This document shows positions 12,791-24,042 of a stretch of DNA of 64,000 nucleotides, one piece after another (positions within the stretch are counted from its first letter, which is position 1; each line of letters begins with the position of its first letter). The DNA comes from Symsagittifera roscoffensis (taxonomy: Eukaryota; Xenacoelomorpha; Acoela; Convolutidae), in NCBI RefSeq assembly GCF_963678635.1, contig NC_087071.1:37902438-37966437 (forward strand), given 5' to 3'. The position numbers were made by a program, and so were the translations under genes. The notes under the pieces were generated by a model. It was not told where the DNA came from. It did not search any database and saw only the letters and a program-made list of their open reading frames with translations.

Positions 12791-13369
12791 ACAATTAATG
12801 CGCGAGATATTTCGCGCTATTAACATGTAAGGGAAGATTTAAACAGTCTTAGAAATTGCTCCAAATTGGTTGAAGGACGCTTATTTGCCATAATTTATTT
12901 TTTCCTAGGAGCGAGCTTTATCATTTTGTAATTAATATGGCGTTTGAGGGGATGCTTTTTACAAAAACTCGCAAATAAAAAAAAAAACATTTTTTTTCAT
13001 TACATATATTGTTTTCAAGTTATTACTGCTTCATAAACCCTTAAAAGCAGTCGGAGCATACAAGGCTTCGCCATAATACGAGCAGTTTTGTTCTGGTTAG
13101 TTTATAAATTTAAAACTAATCCTTGCCATACTTTGTGACCCGATTTCTTGGTATGGAAAATAAAGTGAAAAACACTAATGTAGTGTATGTTGGCATAAAG
13201 AAGAGTATCCCAAAGTAGACAGACATACAGTTGATGTATGGTAAACAACAGCTAGAACCTACATACTGCATCGAAAAAATTGTGAACAAATCGGGACACA
13301 GAATCTACTCCAAGAAGTGTTCCAATAATTGTTGTTTTTTTTTCAAATTTTGTTTTATATTTTTGAGTA

Positions 13370-13471
13370 TAGCTCAAACTTACCAATTGCGATGTTGGTT
13401 TAGCGGTGTCGGTTTCACTCTAAGGAAAGAAACGCCGCTAAACCAATGTCGCAATTGGTAAATCTGAGCTA
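13370..13471. repeat. About 100-bp near-perfect hairpin
   Basis: Arms of about 45 bases, outermost AGCTCA / TGAGCT and inner TTACCAATTGCGATGTTGG paired with CCAATGTCGCAATTGGTAA, are separated by a short loop around 13418-13427. Arm length and short loop resemble either a tiny foldback element or a microRNA precursor. No expression evidence is possible here. Confidence 0.75.
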
Positions 13472-14439
13472 AAGACAAAAATTTAAAATTGAATTTGCGA
13501 CCAAATGTTCGAAAACTTTCACTTGAGACGGGCTTGCATCAAAACTGAAGTATAGTTGCCATAATGTACACTTATCTTGCATATTTTAAGCTACCTTTTT
13601 CTCTATCTAATACATTGGTTTTTGCCCAATCTCTGATTTACATAGACAATTTTTAAATATTTGAATTGTTTATTTTTGAGCTCAAAATCTGATTCATATT
13701 GACCATTTTCTTCATTTCTTACATAAGTTTTGCCCAAAATTTAGTTTATGTTGATGAATTTCATGAAACTTAATGCATATTTTTGTGACCAAATCTTGTT
13801 TATATCGATGATTTTTTTGAATTTGTGTCACTTAGTTTGAATTCAACTTTTGTTTTGAGTCATCAAACAGCATGCTACTAAGAGTAAAAAAATCAATTTT
13901 TTAGACAATATAATCCATTTTTTAGACAATTTAATCAATTTTTTTGGGTCCTTGGAAAATGCATTACAATCGATTATAATCGATTTCATACAGATTCTAT
14001 ACAGATTTCATACCGCAAAAAAATCCATTTTCCAGACTAAAAAATCAATTTTTCTGAGTTGCATAAAATCACTATGTTATCCATCTTAATGTCTAATTGG
14101 GTTTCATACAATCGATTTTTTACTAGTAGAAAATCTGTATAAAAATCGATTATAATCGAATGCAATCTTATTTTTGCGAATTCGGGGTGTTATGAAACTA
14201 TATATTGAATAAAATACCGTGCCTGATCAAACGTTTGTTGATCGTGTCTGAAACTAAAAATTACGCCCTTAAGTATAAAACGCGCCTGTGTTTTGAACAA
14301 TTCCAAGTACTTACTTGCTGTTGCAGTAATCTAATGCTTGCCAGAAAGTTTCAAACTCAGTTTCACTTTTGTGTAGACATTTACGCGGAAAATGTAATGA
14401 GAAATGCAGGTTGATGGTTATACTGGGAAAAACCCTCAT

Positions 14440-15090
14440 ATTGTTCTATGCAATTGCTGAGATAATTCAAATCTTGCATTGGTATGCAATTTTGGTTGGC
14501 AACTTTTTCATTCGGGTATTTCCCACCCCCCAGGAAGTCATGAAACCACAAAAATCAATCCTCGGGGATTATGAGTTTTTTCTGTTACCTTCTGTTACCA
14601 GGCTGCGGGATATAATGGGAAAGACTATATTCATCATGCTTTCAGGTCGATTGAAAGCAATTTCGCAAGCGACTTGCGGCATTTTGTATTCTCATGACTG
14701 CGTAGCAATTTCACTCATGTTGAATAATGTGTACTTCGATTAAAAATTTGAATATATTGAAAATTTTGTTGGCAAAACACATTATTCAACATGAGTGAAA
14801 TTGCTACGCAGTTATGAGAATACAGAACCTCGCAAGTCTCTGCAAAATTGTTTTCAATTGCCATGAAAGAATAAGGAATATTAGTAAAGATTGTAGTCTG
14901 AGCTACTGAACAGAACATTATTGAGGTCTTTCCCATTATAGCCCTCAGCCTGCTAACAGAAAAAAAAAAAAACCCCGAACATTATTTTCTGACTTAATGG
15001 GGGGAGGTGTAAGGGGAAGGACCCGAATAGAAAAGTAACCAACCAGGTTTGCATACCAATACAAGAAATGAATTGTTTTGCAGGTCCAAG
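14440..15090. repeat. Large imperfect palindrome (foldback element)
   Basis: Arms 14440-14737 and 14775-15090 are reverse complements along their length, with mismatches and small gaps, around a 37-base centre. The innermost 50 bases are almost perfect. Successive landmarks (CATTGGTATGCAA, TTCGGGT, a C-rich tract, TTTCTGTTA, ATAATGGGAAAGAC) recur in inverted order. Open frames at 14369-14743 (+) and 14715-14936 (-) are mirror images of each other and are not genes. Confidence 0.85.
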
Positions 15091-16615
15091 TTGACCAAGC
15101 ATATTCATCTTAAAATTAAATTTTTATACAAGTCATACAGTTTTCGAGAAAATCTATAAGTAAAAACTGCATGAAAAACCAATGATTTGTATGTTTTATG
15201 GACATTGTTTGAAAAGCATTTTATCATAAATGAAAAAAATGTGTTTTAGTTTTCTAATTGGATTAGTCAAATTTCTTTAATCGAACACAAGACAAATGAA
15301 AAAGACTCAGTTTATTCAAATTTTGAGGTAACAAAAGCTTAACGGAATTGCAAGTACAATGCATCGTTTCTAAATCATTGGCAGTTTTTCATAGACTTAG
15401 TTTATGAAAATGTATGATTGTCATTTTTGGTCTATGGTGGTCAACCCTAGATTCTCTAATAATTCTGGGCAATTTTTTTTTTTGATTTTTTTGGTGTAAA
15501 ATTGTGTCATCTAGGCGTACTAGAAAGCTAACCCAGGGAATTAGAAAAAAACTTCATCGTACGGGAAGGTTTTATATATAAGTATTAATAAATTCCGAGT
15601 TCAACAGGTTTCTGTCTATCAAACTTTAGTTTGTTTTAGTAATTTTTCTTTGGAGAACTGTTTCCTAAAATAGGCATGGCCCTTGTGGGACGTTAAATCT
15701 GAAAACCTCTGATACAGCCAGACATATTTTCTATATAACTTTAGTTTTTCCCTATGCTGTTAATTTTCAACCAATGTGTTAATTCAACCCTATACTGGTA
15801 GAATTTTTTTTATTGAAATCTATTAGGAAACAAATCACTACAAAAACACTCATTGCAAAATAATAAAGATCGATACAGATCAATTTTTTTTTGGAAACGC
15901 TTCGGAAATTGTTTTGATATCCTAACGTACAGGACCGGTACCCATCAAATTTTATATGAGTGATCAGAACTTTTTTTTCATATATATAGTTTTTCAAGTC
16001 AGTCTGAAACCTTTTCTCTAAACCTGTGAATTAGATCTGAACTAGAAAATATCAGATCAGAAGTAACCATGAAAAAAAAATTATTCGAATTGAAAATTGA
16101 CTTAAAAGAACGCAATTTCGGATTTCACAAAAATATTTACATACCATAGTATATACGTATATTAAATGCAATTGGCGTGAAGTTCCCAAATTTTTCTCAA
16201 AACTTTTTCCAACATAAAATTTCCAGAACAGAATTTTTGTTTAAAAAAAGTTTTTACCAAAAAAACAGTAAATTTATGCGCTCGTACAATTTACAATGAT
16301 TCTCTCGTTTTGAGGCAAACATATGCTAGGAATTTTCTCTTTGGCTTTTTAATCCTGGACAAATTTACGTTTGAAATCATAATTCTAAATTAGGTCTGAT
16401 TTTTTTCAGATCTGAAACTTACCTGAAATTATTGTTTTTGATCTGAAAGTAGATCTAAATTAACTTATTCATGAACTGTTCAAGCAATTTTTCATTATTT
16501 TACAACCACCCAAGTGTAAGTTAAGCAGTTTAGATCTAAAATTTCGTTCTGAATTTTAAGATCTGAAATAGATTTTTGCAAGATCTGAGAAAGAACTTTT
16601 ACAAGACACTTATCT

Positions 16616-16768
16616 ATATTTGAGTCTTCAATATCCTTTTTTAAAAGTAACGAAAACTTACGATGCAACCGCTAACAATTACATTCAAACACAAGATGGT
16701 AAAAATAAGATACTGAAGACTCAAATATGCATGTAAATATCATCGGTTGCATCGTAATTTTTTCGTTA
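16616..16768. repeat. Two interleaved inverted repeats
   Basis: Arm a (about 16616-16640, ATATTTGAGTCTTCA) pairs with 16709-16732. Arm b (about 16648-16675, TACGATGCAACCG) pairs with 16744-16768. The order is a, b, a', b', not the nested order of a simple hairpin. Confidence 0.7.
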
Positions 16769-17397
16769 TAAATAGCAACAATAAAGGCTAAAAATTCCTT
16801 GCAATCCAAATTTCAACACTGATATTTTATGTTGGCTGTCGGGGTAAGAAAATAAATTAAGTTGAATTTTATTTGTCAAAAATTAATCAAGCGCAAATGA
16901 TGGTGACCAAAACATTTAGGTCTTTGCCCTGATATACAAACAGTCTAGTTAACTTTAGCAGTTGTGTTAGTGCGTTGCATCTTTACTGTGTGCTAATCAT
17001 GACAGACGTGTCAAAGAAGGTTCTGTTAGTTTTGTCATCTGTTTATCGATTATGTGTCTGTCAAAAAGGTATTTCAATCGTTTATTTTACCCCAAAGAGC
17101 TATCGGAGCTATAGGTCGCAGTATAAAACGGTACTGCCCAAGGATTTACAGCGATTTTCAGAGGAACAAATTTGTAACATAGCTCGAACAAAGACAAGAA
17201 GGGGCCATCTATATTCATAGATTTAAACGAGATTGAATTTTGTAGTACTTAATCACTGATTGTTAAGAGTGAATCATGGCTGTTTCACCGTGATAACGAA
17301 AAAAAACTAAAGACATTTTGCGTTTTATTTTAAATTTTTTCGTTTTCAGTTTTTTCTTATTTATGTTGTTAATCTGATCTGAAATTCCTTTTTCTTT

Positions 17398-18298
17398 TGT
17401 AAAACTACCCGGGTTGACCTCTATACACCGAAAATGCTTATCATACAATTCCATACAACAAAAATCATTATGCTTGTCATACAAATTTCATACATTTTCG
17501 AAAAACAATTTTAAAAAAATTAAATCATTTCTGCGGCTTTTTGTGAACAGTTGAAAAGACTGTTGACAAAAAAAACTGATTTTAAAAAAAAACTGATATA
17601 TGGAAATTGTATGACTAGCATTTTTTGATGGCGACACAAAGTAATTTTAAAAATTTGCCCCAAAAATTTTTTTTGTTTTTTTTTTCAACCCCAAATTGAA
17701 TTTTGTACGCAAACTAACATTTTCCGAATTTTTTTTTGCATGTAAAGTATAATTTTTTGTGTGATTAACGTAGTCCTGGATACGATAACGTTAGCTTTTT
17801 TTCTTTTCACTTAAATTTTTTTTTTAAACCGCTGAAAATTCCTTTTTTTTGTATGACGTGTTTATGTATGCCTTGATCAATGTCTGATAATTTTAAAATT
17901 CAAAATAATCATCATTGAAAAATTTTGCCAAAAATTAAAAGTTTGTTTCTTTTGTTATATCATTTGTGAAAGACAGTTCGAAGACAATTTAGGTCGTTTT
18001 CTATGCAATTGTAAATGCAAGACCGTCCGACCTTTGGTGCTTTGAGTAACCAAGGTCTTTGTCACTTGTGTTCGGTTGCAAACACAACCCAAAATTTTTC
18101 AGAAAATAAATTTACGAACAAAATTTTTTTTTTGGTTTATGGAGGAAACACCTATCATACAATTTCCATTTATGGGAAAATGCTTATTATAAAGTTTTCA
18201 TAGAATTTTCTGTACATATGGAATTGTATGAAAATCTATGAAAAGAAATTCCCAATTATGAGAATTGTATGACAAGCATTTTTGGTCAACCCGGGTAA
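17398..18298. repeat. Long-spaced inverted repeat with CCCGGGTTGACC ends
   Basis: The left arm at about 17398-17460 reads ACCCGGGTTGACC then ATGCTTATCATACAATTCC. The right arm at about 18240-18298 is its reverse complement with small changes. The arms enclose about 780 bases without coding potential. This is consistent with a non-autonomous DNA transposon. Confidence 0.6.
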
Positions 18299-19599
18299 GA
18301 TCTGAAATATAGAGTTTCAGATCTGAAATAACCATGAAAGTAAAAGGTCAGCCGCTCAATGAGATCTGAAAAAAAGTTCCGACTTTCAATGAAAAAGGAG
18401 AAGAAATTTAATTTTACTTTCGTTACTATATCCGTGTTGTATATGCATTTCGAACATTTGAATTATCTGAAATTTTCACGTTTTTTATACTAAATTTCTT
18501 CAGAGTGTTTTTCATGAATCACTTTTCATTCCTTTAACGGTTCAGCAATTGAAGACACTCATTTCCAAATAGCCAAGCAAATCTCCCTTATCTGATGATA
18601 TATTTACTTAAAATGGATTGTTTTCGGCTTACGCAATTTTTCGCAGTTTTTGAATTTGAACTGCACAAGCTTATAAAGTGTTACTTTAAAAAATGAATAA
18701 AATCAACAAATTGAAAATTTAAGTCTTTTTTCTCAAATTGGTAAATTTACGCACAAATGATTTGTTTGAGGCTTAACCAGAATTCGTTTTTCTGATTTCA
18801 AGCAGAAATCAATTTTCCGATTTTTTTTCTGGTTACACGCGTACAACGGCTCGACACTTTTAGTTCGAAGTTAAGCAAAATTATAGAGTCAAGTGATTTT
18901 AACCTGACATCTATTGGCCCTTTATTATGTCTACTTTTGACCAAAACAAATTGACGCCTTTACCTTGTAAGAGTTGAGTTTTAAGCTCATGTTTTGCAAA
19001 ACAAAAACGAGCGCTTAAAAAGTTGGGTATAAAAATTGTGGTTAAATTTCAAACAGTTTTTATTTACTATTCTTTTTGTTAGTTTCATCCTTTTAATAAA
19101 ACCAATTTGAAGCACTCGCGTCATGTTCTATATTTCTCTCGCCCATAAACTTCCTATATATAGCAGAACTTCCTAGGTAATGAAAAATCTAAAAAAGCCA
19201 ATTTTGCGTCAAATTAAGGATTTTGTCACATCTGCAATAACCAATTAAGACAAAAATTTAAAATCAAATTAGGATTGAAAATATATTTTTTCAGATCTGA
19301 AATATCCTTAAAAACAAATTTTTAGACCTAAAAAGCCCATTCTTAAAGTATTCAAGGGTCATCACAATTTTTCTCAGCCCATTCCACTTGCGAGTTTCAA
19401 GACTCAAATGTGATTTTTCTACATCTGAAATAGATTGTTTGCTGGGTACATGAAAACCTGTGATATTTATATTGTTCACGAGGTTTTGTCGGTAAGATAA
19501 TTTCAGCAGCATATTTTATAAAATTGTTAAGTCTTCAGTCATTATAAAATTTTTTTTATTGATCTAACTAAACTAAGCCTAAAATAAAAAAGAAAATTA

Positions 19600-19690
19600 A
19601 GAATGGAGTTAAGTTAAAAGTGTGTTATTTCTATCCAATTGCACAAAAACTTACTGACTTGCTCGCTCCAAAGAAATTCGCAAAGAGTAA
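19600..19690 (+). repeat. Short direct repeat, copy 1
   Basis: It shares a GTGTTATTTCTATC block and following CACAAAAACTTACTGACTTGCTC-like segments with 22452-22545. Confidence 0.45.
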
Positions 19691-22600
19691 AGTCAAGCTC
19701 AGGCACGATCTATTATAAAAGTACTTAAATAAAAACAATCAAAAAAGTTAAATTTAAATTGAACCAATAATCCTTTTCTCCCTCTGGAGAAGAACGATGA
19801 AAGAAATAATTTGTGCACAAATCACAACATACGTATTACGGATTTTAATAAAACTGCACCAAGGTTTCAAAGTAAATGCTTGAACGGCATTAACTAAGAT
19901 TAAAACTTATCCGACGGAATTGATGAATTAAAAAGTAAAGTTTTGAAATTCGATTAGGGCCAAGTGGTTTCGTCAGTTTGTTTCAAGACACGTATTGGAG
20001 ACGTCAAGGATGAACCCCTCAAAATTTATCCGTTGGACGTGCACCTCAAAAAAAAACATTCGTTTGTGATTTGGTTTTCTAACAGTTTTGTCGAACAGAA
20101 TTTACTATTGAAAATTCATATGCAGCTGAAAATTCAAAAAAATCAGTATTTAATTGCACTGATTGAGGACTATCGTTGAAGGATAGAATGAAAACTGTTT
20201 GAAAGAATCAAAAAAAGATCTGTCTTGTTTCCGTGGTTACAGGATAATGCAGAAAATCGTGCCTTGCGATTGGGATTTTTTTTTCAAATTCTCCTTCCTG
20301 ATGGTAACTTTTGAAGCCTTGAACGGCCTAAACAACGCCCAATAATTCTAGAACGTTTAATAAGTACATTGCTTTGTGAGGGTTTAAAATCTGCTCGTGA
20401 ATGAGACCGATCACCAATCACTCCCATGGTGATATTAAAGCGAACCACCTAACCCTTGTTTTTAACTTAACATCAAAGTTTGTATTTGTTTTCTGTCAGG
20501 TTAAATCTTTCGAATTTTAATTCTTTAAAGCGACAGTATATTCAATCGATAAGTTGAATATTGTTTTCATGATTATTAGTGGTCTTAAACAATTTCAAAA
20601 CTACGCAAAATTTCAGACGATTTTTGTAAATTAGTTGGTCGATCAAAAGAATGAACAGAGTTCTTTTAGATTTCGAAAGGTTGGTAAAGATTTAATTGGA
20701 ACAGTTTTCTCTTCTAACGAGATTACTTCTTAAATACTTAAAAATTGGATGCTTCTGTTACTAATTACCCTTCTCTCCACTATGTTTTATTTTGCGAAGT
20801 TTGCTCGTGAATTGATCTAAAGTTATCTCAAAATGTATATATATTTTTGAAATCTAAATATGTTAACCAACTTCTCTACTGGACTTTTGAGATTAATGAG
20901 ATGCCACGCTGTCTGTCAGTTCGTAAATGTTCAGTATTTGGTGTTTCTTCCTGGAAAGTTAATGAATAATGAAATTTGAGTCTTGAGCTAGTTTTAATGA
21001 CTTATCTAATCGGCAAGTAATGATCTTTGGGCTTATAAAGCTGTCTTAATCCCAGTTTTCTTATTTCTTAATATATCTTTTGGGTAACAACCCATCCAAT
21101 TTTTGATTTACTGCTGGTAACAGGTGTTAAGATAACATTCTTTTTTTAAAAAAATGAATAGTTTTAGGGGCTGGTGAAAATGCGTAACAATCATTCGTGA
21201 TGAAAATGCAACTTTGTCGAATGAGCACCTGTTGCATCTGATTGGGAATAAAACTTTTTTTATCGGGTCGTTTGTAAGATCGCAATAAAAATTTTTAGTT
21301 GCTCATTCTACTGGGTCAATTTTCATTTAAGGGCTAGTAACTTTATTTCGTGAAGTACGTTCTTATTTAAGAAAATCACCGGACTTGCCAAGTTAACTTG
21401 CATATTTAATCAAACAAAAAGTTCCTTTTCCAATCCGATGTTTAGCTATTTCTTTAAATCCTTTCCTTCGTCATCAAATGCTGTCGTTAAACTGAGCATT
21501 AAATAAATGTCGAAATTGAATCTTGAACAGAAAGCATCTCCTGCTGGACATACTGGTAGTTATCACTCAAAAAATTTTCGCCATAATTCATGCAATAATT
21601 CCCTCTGTCTAACGTGGGTTCTTTTTTGTTATAAAGTTCTGGTGGTAACTTACAGAAGTTTTATGCGCAGTACACAGGTTTGAAATTGGTGTTCATCATG
21701 AGATGTTTTGAAGTCGCGTTTTTGTATATTAAACCTATGTTTTGGGCTTCGTGGGATGGTAGGTTGTCCTTGTGCAGTTTCCTCTAAATCTCCTAGTTCT
21801 TCAAATTGTTAATTAGAAAAAGTCAAGTCCACTCTTCTTCTCCACTGTATATGTCTCATTTAATGGCCACCTCTGCTAACCTACCTTAAAACTGCTCTAG
21901 TCTTTCTCTTTTATATTGGCATCTGTACAAGTGTTTGTGGTGTTTAAATGTAACATTTGGCTTACTAATTAATGCTTGATATAGATATTCCCAGAACTCT
22001 GAGAAACTGATATCAAGGATTTTGTTTTTTGAAAGCTTTTGGAAAAAACTGCGTTTTCCTTTGTTTTTCAGTGCCAAATAGAATATTAAGCGGGTCTTTT
22101 GTCTGCTTCTTCCTTACGCATACCCTTGAAAGTCTTCGTCTCCAGTTCGATGCTAGCGTTTTCGCATTCGTCAAAACGTTTTTTTTGTCCTAATTTCTAG
22201 CCAACTGTTCGTTTTGTGCCTGGGAGGATTCGATTTGCTCTTTTTCTATCTGTAGAAAATATGTTTTCATCAATTCCAATGGATGTAATAGGTTTTCAAT
22301 ATCACTCCCACTTTCCTAAGGGATTGAGGTGCCAATAGTGTGAATTTATTAGAATGGGAAGTTCTTCTCATGCCAGATTAGTTTACAGATGACTGCGCAA
22401 TATTAAAATGTTCTACTGATCCAGCTAAAATTGGCTTAAGTTGCAACAAGTGAGAATGGAGTTCAAATAAATGCGTGTTATTTCTATCTGAACTCAGAAA
22501 AACTGACTCACTCACTTACTTCGAAGGAGGTCGCTAATAACAAAATCGAGGCCACTCCCGTTATGTTTAAAGAAAAATTAAACGAAAAAGACCTAATGCA

Positions 22601-23899
22601 AAAGTTTTGTGGAAAAGAAAGGAAGAGGGTTAGAATGTGAGAAGCGTCTAGATTTGTGTAATTTGATAACAAATAACCATAGCTAAAGTTTCACTCATTT
22701 CGCTATAGTCAGAATGAAAAGGTCCAAAGACAGCACGATTTGCTTTCCAGTTTTCTTGTCTTAGATGATAGAGTCTACTACGGGTAAAATTAGGACTCGT
22801 TAAGCGTTTAATTGAAAACTTTTTCATGATTCATCATATAGTATTTGAGCCAACACAAAAATATCGTCTTCTCTCAAAATGTTTTCTAACTGAGATTTTT
22901 TTGTGCTGACAAAACCATTGAAGTAAAAAAAGACTAAATTTGCTAGCTAATGATAGTTAGAAGAAACTATCGCTAGCTCTAAAATGAAAAGAACTCGGCC
23001 ATTTACTCTTTTAATAGTAAAACCAGTCTACAAATCACAGCATTTGATTTTGTTCATCTTAGCATTTGCAAAAAAAGGTTTTGTATCTCAGAAATTTAAT
23101 AAGATTTCGTTTTCAACCATCTAAGTAATTTAAATTTTATGAATCATTTATGATCTAAGACCGCAGTACTTTCAGCGCGAAAGCAAAGAGTTGAGAGGTA
23201 GAAAAGACAATATTAACTTCAATATACTGAAGTTCGATCTTTCTTTGCTCAACCATTTCGCATTTTGTACCAATTTTGTTTCAAATTAATAGATGGAAAT
23301 CTGTTTCGGTACCTCCGAATAAATGCCCAGAATTGATTAAGTAAACGGCACAGTAAATATGTCCCAATACAACATAATACCTTACTTCAGAAACTTGAGA
23401 TTTTAAACACCTTTTATACCAGAATTTCCCGATTTTCTTCTTGGACTTTAATCTTTGTCATAATATTATAAACCGGCTAACTTGTATTCATAACCAGTCT
23501 TGCGCAGTCAGTTTTAGTGTTACCAGTCGCGAATTAAAATATTTTCTCTATTTAGAAAAGAAGGAAAGCTTTCGCCAACTTTGGACACCAACTTTAGGAT
23601 TCGAAGTTTTGGATCTCGTGAAATTCCTACTCCAGTTCAAAGAATTTTGGAATACAAATTTCTAAAAAAAATTAATCACAAAATATCGCTGACTTCCACA
23701 ATTATCGTCGAAATGAGCTTTTAATGACCGTCTAAATATTCCGTCGAAATGAGCTTCTAATTCGATCTCAAAAACAACATTTTAGCTATAGAAGACAAAA
23801 AAGCAGTGAAAAATTCAAAAAACCGATAAATTCTTTGTCAAATTTCTGTTTGACGAGGAATTAAATGACTCTGAAGTGAAAATCTAGAAAATTGAAGTT
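19691..23899. other. Intergenic, no gene recognised
   Basis: About 4.2 kb before gene B. It contains the second copy of the short repeat (22452-22545) and a local duplication of CGTCGAAATGAGCTT near 23706 and 23741. Open frames at 19964-20179 and 23441-23665 have no recognisable domain. An upstream untranslated exon or promoter of gene B could lie here but is not visible. Confidence 0.5.
22452..22545 (+). repeat. Short direct repeat, copy 2
   Basis: It matches 19600-19690 over about 90 bases with substitutions. Confidence 0.45.
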
Positions 23900-24042
23900 A
23901 TGGAGTTCAAACAAGTGTTCTTGAGTCACTGTGTTCGGACTATGGGTTCGGCCGCGATGAAGTTAAACGAAATGCTTCGTGAAAAGGATTTCACGACCTT
24001 CATTTGCGTTTCACTCGAGCCCGGGGATGCCTTTCGCGACAG
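23900..24042 (+). CDS. Gene B exon 1: N-terminal half of TIR domain
   Basis: It starts at ATG 23900 with MEFKQVFLSHC, the usual first beta strand and box-1 region of a TIR domain. An amphipathic helix (SAAMKLNEMLREK), the second strand (FTTFICV) and a BB-loop-like LEPGDAFRD follow. Ending the exon after GACAG at 24042 gives phase 2, exactly what the next exon (24403) needs, and yields a continuous DAFRDSIIAN. However, the next two bases are GG, not GT. Without this join the frame reads on to a stop at about 24095. Confidence 0.65.

Noticed and set aside
14369-14936. Two sizeable frames on opposite strands
   Set aside because: They are mirror images made by the large palindrome, and no domain is visible.
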